A DNA stretch of 23,311 nt from Neelides folsomi (Eukaryota > Arthropoda > Collembola > Neelipleona > Neelidae): the NCBI GenBank assembly GCA_034687125.1, contig JAQGBZ010000644.1:1-23311 (forward strand), given 5' to 3'. The notes under the pieces are model-generated. The model searched no databases and had not been told where the DNA came from. It saw nothing but the letters and a program-made list of their open reading frames with translations. Positions 10,001 to 19,700 of this stretch are shown one piece after another (the first letter of the stretch is position 1; each line of letters opens with the position of its first letter). Both the position numbers and the translations under genes were made by a program.

Positions 10001-10398
10001 TATTTACCTACACTAATATTGTAATATATAAAAGAGCACTATTGGTCATGTCCTGTATTTAATTAAATATTTATTAAATTATTCTATCAGGATTCCTTTT
10101 ATATTTAATCGATTTGTATTATGTTGATGATTAGGAAGTTATTCAGTCTAACATTGAGCTGCTCCTCGCTGCTGCTCAACAACAGACGACTGAGCTCACG
10201 GCGATATCTCTAGCAAATGAACTGAAGGAAGGGAAAGGAGAAGTCAATGGAGGGACAAAGGATGAAATTCTCTTTTGCTCTGCTGAGAGCACTGAAGAAG
10301 GAAATCTCATCATTGTAGACTCCAATGGGGAGAGATACACGGTGTTTACGAACAATGGAACAGGCATCACACTGCTTCCTGAACCCCAGGTTGAATAA
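7091..10398 (+). CDS. Rad21-like protein with only the central SA/STAG-binding region (9 exons, 540 aa)
   Basis: Exons are 7091-7109, 8107-8471, 8531-8594, 8686-8817, 8885-9076, 9211-9327, 9409-9572, 9679-9984 and 10135-10398; all introns are GT-AG and phases agree. Residues about 200-275 match the conserved middle of cohesin Rad21: K-K-R-R-L-L-I-D-T-V-K, then Q-L-A-N-T-T-D-I-V, K-L-D-I-A-P-T-T-K-K-A-M, G-G-V-G-K-F-F, and L-A-K-L-F-F-S-H-L-T. In Rad21 this segment docks the SA/STAG subunit. The N-terminal kleisin domain (binds SMC3) and the C-terminal winged helix (binds SMC1) are both absent. The N-terminus is acidic; residues 352-453 hold a basic stretch, K-T-A-K-Y-K-D-Y-R-R-R, and then N-G-E motifs; the C-terminus is Ala/Gln-rich and then beta-like. 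A nuclear regulator that engages SA/STAG is an inference. A very derived Rad21, or an incomplete model, is the alternative. Confidence 0.8.
7110..8106 (+). other. Intron 1 of the Rad21-like gene
   Basis: A donor G|GTAAGA follows only 19 coding bases; the acceptor is CGTTTTAG. The roughly 1-kb interior is AT-rich, with no further exon evident on either strand. No N-terminal GlnRS exon on the - strand was found here. Confidence 0.65.
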
Positions 10399-12856
10399 AC
10401 CATCTCAACTCCTCCAACCCAATTCAAAAACTATCGCCTATCATGTTCTGTGGGAGTTTCTCAATAATTATTTGAACAATTCATAAACGTGGTGTGCATG
10501 TATTTTTAATTACTAAATTTCGTCATGTGTGGATGAGCCAGTTTTTTATAGTACAAATATGACATGGAGATGCCTTAATTTGTAAAAAAATACTATTGTA
10601 ATGTAAACTAATTATAAATAAGATCGATGTATTATTATATTATTGAGCAACTAAATAAGTTATTAGGCATGCGAGTATTTATATAAAAAAGGATTTCCAA
10701 ACAAACTACAGAAGTACAGAATATGTTTTAGATTACAAAGTACAGAATTAGTATTTCAATAAGATTTTAAAATTTGAATCTGGGCAAAAATATAAGTTTC
10801 CAAATTTATTAATATTGTTGTGTGATATGGAGATAGTTGAGAGATCCAAGTCTAAAGTTGACTCAAAATTGACATATTTTAGCTGTTAAAGGAATAAAGA
10901 ATATAAGTTTAATGATTATGATAATATCTTGATTCAGAAAAAAACTATCTATGTTAAGGGAAAATGCAATATCGATGTTTTCATCACTTTGTAACTATTT
11001 AAATTATGAAGACATGATTGTCAATTATCATGTTAATTATTCTACGTTTTAAAATACTTCCAATTATGCATCCTCGTTTAATTATGTTTCAGATTTTTTG
11101 CTATTCAGTATGAATAAATCCAGTGCCTTTTATTATAAATATATTCCTTGTTTCATTGTACTATTCATAATAACAACGTATTACCTATGGTCTCAATTAC
11201 CTATGGGGACAACAAGAACAATCGCTATTGATTCTTGAACCGAAGGAGTCGGCTCTGAACCAAGAACTTATTTCATGATTATATTATTTATCCTTCATTG
11301 AAATGCATCGCTCTTCTCCGGGTTATTTATGAATGCATAACTTTTATTTAATTAAAAATTTATTTGATAATTATTTAAAGTTTTGTATTAATTAGATTAT
11401 GAAATCTGCATTGGCAACAGCGCAAGGTTCGAATTCCAGGGACCATTCTGGATGATTTATGAAGGAAAAAAGTTGTCATTTATGGGAGAAATTATTTAGC
11501 TCTTAAGTTGATTTATAAATCTTTACTTTTGCCATACACAATCTTTAATAAATACTAATTGTGATGAGGAAAAAGCAATCGAGTGTTTTAATTGAGGTAC
11601 TTTTAATTTTTATTTACTCATAACTGTTTGCTAAATGTCGTGACGTGAGAATTGCCTGTTTACACCAAATTCGACAGCTTATTGAAGACGTTTCAAAATG
11701 ATTAAAGGGGGTTAAGGCAGGAGTCGAAATTTCATCTTTGTGCGAGATGACGAGTGTCGTTGTTGCAAGGTAGAGTGTGCGTAAGTTTTTTTTATAGATG
11801 CTGACAAAATGGTGAAATTAATATTAATTAATTAACCAGCAGGTTCATTCAACTCAAAAGAAATAATCCAAATTAGAATGTTGATTTTGACATCAAACAA
11901 TTATGGATTCTTAATAATAAATTGTAAAAGGCGCGTTGGGAAAACAACATTGTTAAGTACTTAAGATCCCTATTGGTTCATCATTGATCATTGTACATAA
12001 TAGAAAATGTATTGTGGTAAGGATTTAAAATGCGTGTGTATATATTGGTGTTGTATATTCAAGTATATAATATACGTAGTTAAAGCAAAAAGAGATTTTA
12101 AGCTTCAGCATTTGATAGAACGATACATCATTTGACAAATTGTTTTTATATAACTGTATAGTATATCTTTATAGAAAACTTCGTGAAATGTTTTCAATAG
12201 GTTTCTCAGAAATTAATTTAAACAATTTCCATTTTCCTTGTACTTTTTGAAATTCAATGATGTTTTAACAATCAATAAATTTTTACATAACATACTGATT
12301 AACAATTAGATATGTCGATAGTCGTTTAATTACTCCTTTGGCTTCATAAACATATATTCTAATAAGTAATTTAGATTCCCTTTGAGGTCTCAACAATTAA
12401 CTTTTAGTTTTATATATTATTTATGTAACAACTATTGTAATTAGTGTACTTATATGGCATATTCTTATATAATATTCTAATAGTAATATAATAATAATAA
12501 AGTAATGATAATATACATCATAACATCATTATGTAATATATGATTATTCATATCCACGTATTTATTAATATCTTGTATTTTAATTAAGCATTACATTTAT
12601 TGGATTCATGTCAAGTTACTCATCATCAAGTTACGCCCGACCCAACATTATTATTCTTTACTTATTGTTTATTAAGTTATTAGTCAAACTTGTATTTTAT
12701 TGTAGAGGGATTCATTCCAAAATAACCTTCATGGATATTATAAGTAATTTGAAAAAAGTTACCTATGTTATTAATTTTTTTTCATATAATTAATTATTAA
12801 CATATATTACACACAAATGGTGAATTGACGAGTAAGCCTATTATAATAATATAACC
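10399..12856. other. AT-rich intergenic region
   Basis: About 2.5 kb between the stop of the Rad21-like gene and the end of the converging CAPS transcript. No splice-consistent open frame is visible on either strand. The first AATAAA on the + strand after the Rad21-like stop is at 10893-10898. A patch at about 11690-11790 is less AT-rich but has no long frame. The stretch 12420-12560 is close to pure A/T with AATAAT-type runs. Confidence 0.55.
10893..10898 (+). terminator. Possible poly(A) signal for the Rad21-like gene
   Basis: This is the first exact AATAAA after the stop at 10396-10398, giving a 3' UTR of about 0.5 kb. Variant hexamers nearer the stop cannot be excluded. Confidence 0.35.
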
Positions 12857-12862
12857 TTTATT
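12857..12862 (-). terminator. Possible poly(A) signal for the CAPS gene
   Basis: TTTATT on + reads AATAAA on -, about 740 nt beyond the CAPS stop codon at 13605-13607. The sequence between is less AT-rich than the flanking intergenic DNA, which suits a long 3' UTR. Confidence 0.4.
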
Positions 12863-13245
12863 AATAAGAGAATAGGTGGATGCACCTAAACCTCACAGAC
12901 GTTTTTAAGATTCGAGTTCAAATGCGAATTGACTCAAAACCTAAAAAAGTTAAATAACATTCCAAACAATGGCCTCTGAATGTGAGAAAAACATCTCACC
13001 GTTCCTCCCATGTATTATTTAGATATAATGTAGTTGTTACAATATAGTGTGTTTTCTCATTAAGGACTCTTTAGGTCACAGAATACATCAAGACTCAACA
13101 CGGATAATAAAAAGGCTATCTTTAACAAGGTGTGGTATTAAGGCATGTAATGATGTAGGTCAAAGTCAAGGACTTCTGTTCCTACACACGTCCACTCACT
13201 ACGCGAAATATAATATTGATCATATATATATTAATTAGGTAATAA

Positions 13246-13266
13246 GCGTTCCTCACTCAGGAACGC
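13246..13266 (-). other. Stem-loop in the presumed CAPS 3' UTR
   Basis: GCGTTCCT at 13246-13253 and AGGAACGC at 13259-13266 form a perfect 8-bp stem with a 5-nt loop. It lies about 340 nt beyond the CAPS stop codon and would fold in the transcript. It could be an RNA-protein binding site. No poly-T tract or histone-type sequence accompanies it. Confidence 0.45.
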
Positions 13267-13604
13267 CTTGTCGGAGGGAGACTCGAGGAATCCAAGTCGG
13301 TGAATGGTTCCTCTGGGTCCATTGGGGAATCATCCACGGCATCATCACAATGGTCGCGAGGACCTTATTGGTTTCTCATGGGACCGATGAAAATATGCCG
13401 TCCATTCAACACTGTTCATATTGTCAGGATTGTAGAGGGAAACCGGTGGACTGGCGTCTTAGAGGGATTATTAATAAAGACAAACATCAACACTACGCGG
13501 TTGTGAAGGTAAAGAGGAATTGAAACTCCTTCACTTCCACTTTCCTCCATCAAAGACTCCTCGGATCCAAATCATCATATCTTCATCGTGTACATCCAAA
13601 ATGG

Positions 13605-13794
13605 CTAAAACCAAGAGCTGCTTCCCAGCTTTGACGTGAGACCGCCGAGGCCTTTCCCAAGAACACCGCCAACTTTCCCGACCACGCTCGTCGTGGAAGT
13701 CGTGAGCTTGGCTAGCAAATCGCCATCTCCGCCGGCCCCTCCGACTGTCACTTTTGGTCTCCGTTCTCCTTCGTCATCTCCTCCTTCATAGCCC
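13605..13794 (-). other. Cadps: CAPS terminal exon 25: Gly-rich tail ending in S-S-S-W-F
   Basis: The acceptor is ATTTTCAG|GGGCTATG and the stop is TAG at 13605-13607. Joining exon 24 at the GA|GTCAGT donor restores phase and gives [14 protein letters not shown]. Next come [13 protein letters not shown] and a repetitive [14 protein letters not shown] run. The marked GC-richness against its surroundings supports real coding sequence. Confidence 0.85.
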
Positions 13795-16700
13795 CTGAAA
13801 ATGTTGTAAATAATTGTTACATCTTTCTTACATACCATATATATTAATATATTGAATATATTATAATCCCTTAACCATATTTACGGGACCGCTATATTCT
13901 CATATAAATAATTTTTTAATTAATCAACAAAATGTCATGAAAATTGATCCTAATATGTATAATCTTATGTAGTATAAGGCAAAAAAAGATTGGGTGTCAA
14001 AGGTCACCCCATCAGCTTCGATGCACTTCTTAAGCAGCGGTCATCAATCGTCAATCGCGAGCGGATTTTGTCCATTGGAAATTTTTTCCATTCTCTTTTT
14101 AAAACTTATATAATCATTCGATTGTTTGATTTAGTTTCGCATTGACCTTTGCTTCTATTTGGTACCATATTTTTAGTTGTCTAATGGATTTAGGTCCGAA
14201 CTGGATGCTGGCAATTCGATATAACATCATAACCAAACTCCATAAATGATTCATATAGTGAAAAAGGCTGCGATTGACGTTTGGTGATATCGACTCAAGA
14301 AGTGTATTTAGGCCAACCTTTAACACCTAACCTTTTTTCCCCTTAAACTACATGATATTCTCCTTATTGGGTTCAAATTCCATGAAAATTGGTTGATTAA
14401 TAAAAAAGTTATTTAAACGAGAAAAGGGGTCCCATAAATATGGTTAAGGGATTACATATTTATGTAAATATAAAATATTTTGTTTGTTTGATTTATTCAT
14501 TTAACTAGTTATATGTCTTAATTAAGTCTATGTTAATTATAATCTAAGATTTTGACATTAATTTGATGTAACTGACTCTTCGTCTCCACGAGATCCCATG
14601 GTGAGGGCACAAGTGGCTTCTTCAGTGTTCATTCGTTGATAGACGGAGGAATATGTTTTACAGTTCAGCTTGTCTTCCATCACGCCTTGGAGCTCAAAGT
14701 CAGAGTAGAGTTTCTGGTGAGATGTAAATGAGTGAGTTATATCGTATAGACCATAGTGATATCTTCTTACTTTTACAACATGGACGAGAGCGGTACATTG
14801 GTAGGGGTGGAGCGAATGATCCAGACGTTCGGAGAGCCAATTGCACAGCATTTGCATCTGAGACGTGTACCAAAGCTGGGGAGTCAAATGATGTTAGACG
14901 AAATAGACGAAAAGACCTTCAACTAAAAGTAAAATATGGAGAACCTCAAAGAAGTTGAGGATCCACAGCTCGTCGTTCACTTTGCTCCTTATTTGATCCA
15001 TGCAGTTGCGAGCGAAATTGACGTAGGCAAGGCCGAGCTCCTTTCCGGAACCGGACACGTTCTGAATGAGAAATCTCTTTCATCTCATGTGCCCAGAATT
15101 ACCAAAATGTGCCGTCATATTTAAATACATAATGTAGGGTCCTTTTGGTGAGCCTTTCAGTTCTGCCACTTCCCTCAGTTCACCCGGAGACAACGGGAAG
15201 TGTTAAAAGGACCGACTCAATATAACATACATACCTATATGGTATACTATTTGTAGTAGAAAAATGTGCTGAATTCAATGTATTGCATTAAATCAATCCC
15301 AGGGAAATATGACGACTACATAAAAATAGTTCATGGCACGCAGTCGAATAGTTTTTACTTTTTATACATTCACAACATGACCATTGAATCTTTTTTCCCT
15401 TTCATATCCCAAGTGAGTAGGTAAAGACTGACCGTGAAGCTGAGAATGGAACCAATGAGGCTTCCTTCGTCGTATCGGGACAATTTAGAAAGTGAGCTTT
15501 CCAAGATAGAAAGCAGCTTAGCTATCAACCCTTGAGTCATTCCCCCTGACGTCTTTTCAATCAGGTCATCGATTTTCGTATGGTACTGGTGCTAGAAGTT
15601 TTCAAACAAGGGACCAACTTTCAAATTCCTTCCAGACACAATCAATATTCCGAACGGGTGGGAATGTTGTGATTACCACATCAACTCCATCGACGGCACA
15701 GAGCTTGAAAGATTGGTTCTTTGCATCCAAGATGACGTTGATCATTGAACAGAGTTCCGCCGGGATGATGTAGTCCGTCGAGCTGAAGGTGACTCCTTTT
15801 TTGAGCCACTGCTGGAAGGAGCCCTCCGTTCGTTGAATGCACGACTCGATCATATCACAGGCCATCAGTTTCAACCTCTGCTCCAAATGACAACCAAACT
15901 CCTGGTTCGGCCAATGCAGATCCCTTATAAACGCCTGCAACGCGTCCAATTTCCAGAATAAGTCTTCTGAGGTAGCGCAGCCATTGCTGAAATCATTAAC
16001 ATAACCCTTAGGACTTAGTTTCAACATTTACTATTAATTAAATGGGACCAGACATACATACTACAAATAAATAGGTTCACTTATGTATGGAAAATAAGAT
16101 ATGTAGTATAGGAAAATATTTTGTAATAAATATCTTAGCCATATTCGATTGTAAATGCACATTACTTATAGAGGTATTTACTACTATTATTAATTGCAAT
16201 TTAATTTAGTTAATTAGTTATTAAGAATTTAAAATAGGGAGGTTTAAGATGTCTCACCCTTTCAATTCCCATCGCTCTTTCTCAAATCCCTTGTGGATGG
16301 ATTGGGCTATTGATGACTCCATGAGATCGACATATCGGACGACGAGGGGAGCAAAGGTGTCTTGCAAATGCTGGTGGAATCTCCCGTTCTTCAAGTTATC
16401 TGTTCAAAATCGAGGGGAAAGTGTGAGAAGCCGAGTAAGCCACTGAATCAAACTTCACAGGCGGGGCTCACAGAGTCAATATTGAGAGTTACTTTGACAC
16501 CCAAAAGACAGGGAGGGAATGAAAAGGCAAAGGGGGAGTCCGTGTGAAGTATGATCTGTTTTTGAATCATCGAGAGTCACTTGCCATCGGTGCGGAGATA
16601 GTCATTGAGAATCTGAAAGAGAGGAAAAGCGTCCCAAGTATCTGGAGGTTGCTCAGCCAACACCTGGTCCATATCGACAGCAAACAGTGACCAAAAGATC

Positions 16701-19700
16701 TCGGCATGCTCGACCAGAAGATCACTGAACCATGCGAACGCCTGGAAGCAAAGTTTACCAATTTTATTTTCTCCAACACCGGACGAGGGTTTATTAGTTT
16801 TCCGTTGGATTAGTCAACATTTCTTAACTACCGATTATTAAGATATTTGTTAAGTGGTAAATAGTTAACATGCTGGGTTAACTACAGGCATATATGTACA
16901 ACCCATAATAATAATGTAGAGGCGGTGAGACCTCGTTTACTCGGCCATGTTAGTTTTAGATTACTTCCAAGCAGAGATAATATTTAATTCTAAATAGTTG
17001 TTACAGAGGTTCTCCTATCATCAAATTTTCATCACAATGAGTTGGCGAGAAGACGCACAATTTGCTTAAATGGCTTACAATGGTAGCTAAAAGTAATTGG
17101 ATGGGAAGGATAAAGGGGAAAGTTGAGTATCAAGTTAATGGTGAACAATATCCATATATTGGTTTTTAATAGACAATTCCATTAGACATTCAAGGCGAGG
17201 AATGAAATCATATCAAAATTTAAATAAATACAATAGCTTGAATCAAATAAGGTGGCTCTCAAACGGCAAAAGTCACTTGGCCAAATTGGAGAGAGGAACT
17301 TTGTGTAGTTTGAATGTGGTTCAAGTAAGGGAGTTTTCCATAGGTGGTCGTAAGGCGCAAGGGACAAAGCGTTAGTAATTCATTTTCATGTAGCAGATAA
17401 ATAATACTTTATTCGTATTATTATTATTCGCTCAATTTGGCAAGCAGAGATTTCAAAGCTGGCCAATCCCCACAAGAGGATTGTCCTGAAAGAGGCCGAT
17501 TGGAAGCGAAAGAGAATTAAATGAGAAGGCGAGAGAAAGACGTGACTTACTTTGTCCTGCAATTGGTTGACCATTTTAGACATATGTTGAGGAGAGAGAA
17601 TACCGGTTCACAGACAACACAGTAAGGACAACATTAAACATTCGATTAATGATCGCTAATGGCTTCTAATGAATATTCAAAATCCCCAAGAGCCCCAATA
17701 AAAATATTTTCCCCTTCTGAGCGAAACTCTCTCAAGACTCTCGTCACCGGGTCCTCCCTTGAGAAGAAAGACCCGGGCGAGGAGTCATCTCACAACATAT
17801 TTACGTACATTAAATACAAACTAAGTAATATATTTACGACATTCATGGTTTAAGAGGCCAAGAGGACGAAGAAAGGAGGGCCACATCGAAAACACTGATA
17901 TAACAAAGAAAAAATATTGATCAACATCGAGCCGTTTACGGGCAGGAAATGATAATTAATTGGATGTGGGTCCGGAGAAGCAAGGGGGGCGAGTGTCACA
18001 TATATGTTATCAATCGTACGTATATTTCTTGTGTGAGAGAGTGTCGAGGTCAGAGTGGTTCTGTCCTTTGGTGCTGTGTCAATTATGTAATTGGAAGTAT
18101 GTTGGTAAACTCACCCCTTTACGGAAAGACTGAACACACACGCAGAGCAATGAGAGAGAGATAGAAGGAAGGCATTTTCATGGGCGAAGAGAAGAAGAGG
18201 CATCATCGAGAGTGAACAGTCAAAGCACCAGAGAAAACACACGGGTCATGTTAGACCTTCGAGCCATTCACAATAACGGGGGATCGGGGGGAGGAGGTTG
18301 CAGGAGGAGGAAACCACACATTGCCCACAACAATTATGTAATGGCTAGTTAAGTAAAATATGTATGGATTCATTTGGGAGTGAGAAAATGGTCGGTGAGG
18401 GCCCTTACCTCGGCGTAGTGATCCTCGTTCAATTGAAGGAGGTCAACGCAGAGCTCGGCAAGGTGGATGAGCTCTTCGAGCCTTCGACCCGGAACCACAA
18501 TCTCCTGCCCGTCTGGACCCAGATCCTCTGCAACAACACCTTGAAATCCGCCGTTCACCACCGACAATTTCTCACCTGGCACTTGGGGCGGCGGGACTGA
18601 AAAACAAAATTGACCATTAAGCTAATTACAAATTATTAACTTACATATACTTAAACTTGGATTACATTTGGATTGCCCATATCTAGGTAGTCAACTATTT
18701 GTATAAATCTGTATACAGTATTTAATTATTTAAATTCATCTGCACACATCAACAGTTAAAAGACTCGTTGATGTTAATGGTAAACTGGAGAAAACCATCA
18801 GGAGTGAATTGTGAGATTCTGCAGTCTTGGAAGTGTTTTGAACTAATCGATACTTCTAAACGGAGGTTTTCCTTTCTGCTCAATTCACCCACTATGGGAG
18901 ATGGTCCGGAAAGAGATTCAATTACCTTCAATTTTGGCTTCGTTGGAGAGTTGAGTGTAATTGACGAGAGCAGCACTTTCGAGGCACTTTTTAATGACAC
19001 CCCTCGTTTCCTCGGGACTCACGGGAGTCACAATGTCCTTCATGAGAACCTGGAAGGTCGAGGTCAACCCCCGCGGAGGGTCAAGGTCTCAACTCACCCT
19101 TTCGAGGAGAGACAGCGTCGCTTTGAGGGCACCTTCTGGACGTCCAAAGGGGAAGCAGTAGCGAAAGTTGGTGATTTGGTTCTCCAACAGAACCCGGAGT
19201 CGTTCCTTGATCTCTTGGAACTTTTCTTTCTCTTCGTGGGTCACCGTCCCCACGCCGTCGGGCCTAAAGCGAGGAAAGAGGAGACAGAGATCAGACTCGG
19301 TTATTTAAAAGGTGTTGACGAGGAGGCGGAAGCGGTTTTAATGTATTGCGTACAAGCATCGGGTGTTTTAAGGAGCTAAACATAGAGAGAGAGTAATAAA
19401 GATGAGAAGATTATTAATGTTCAATTCTAAGATTCATATTTTAGTTTTAATGTTCATGAGTGGAAAAATGTCGTTTTAACGTATCATTGGAAGTAAATAT
19501 GTTTGTATTCCGATGTAGCGCATTTGAGGTCTGTGACTCAGCCGGAGAGATGGTTGGTTCCCGTGGTTGATCGTAATGATCGTTCGTTTTGTGTGTTTGT
19601 GGATTAGAAAGTCAAAGAGTTAGAGGTAGGAAGTGGATGTCATACATGTCTAACCTGTTGCCATGAACATGGGAGGCACAGAAAGCAAAGGAGTAGTGGA

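Larger units (their letters stand above)
13866..14452 (-). mobile_element. Decayed Tc1/mariner-type element, 587 bp, in the last CAPS intron
   Basis: Terminal inverted repeats of about 85 bp (13866-13950 and 14369-14452) both begin ATCCCTTAACCATATTTA when read inward and stay roughly three-quarters alike. TA dinucleotides flank the element at 13864-13865 and 14453-14454, the target duplication expected of this superfamily. The interior keeps pieces of transposase on the - strand: S-S-D-L-N-P-L-D at 14179-14202, like the S-P-D-L-N-P motif at the third catalytic acid, and a C-terminal [10 protein letters not shown] piece at about 14004-14036. Stops interrupt both surroundings. The copy is internally deleted and cannot encode an active enzyme. 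Confidence 0.85.

Noticed and set aside
11425..11450. tRNA-like B box (GGTTCGAATTCC)
   Set aside because: There is one extra base against the consensus, the arms around it do not pair as a T stem, and no acceptor stem or A box at the right distance is found.
13047..13506. Short + strand open frames with less AT-rich composition
   Set aside because: They match nothing I recognise, lack splice or promoter context, and lie in the presumed CAPS 3' UTR, which explains the composition.
14114..14326. 70-residue - strand frame as a gene
   Set aside because: It lies inside the mariner element, and the transposase-like motif is in another frame with stops, so this is relic sequence.
17659..17853. 64-residue + strand frame in CAPS intron 17
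   Set aside because: It has an ordinary length for chance, no family match, and no splice partners.
18768..19379. 203-residue + strand open frame
   Set aside because: It is the antisense shadow of CAPS exons 15 and 16, whose - strand reading matches the family closely.
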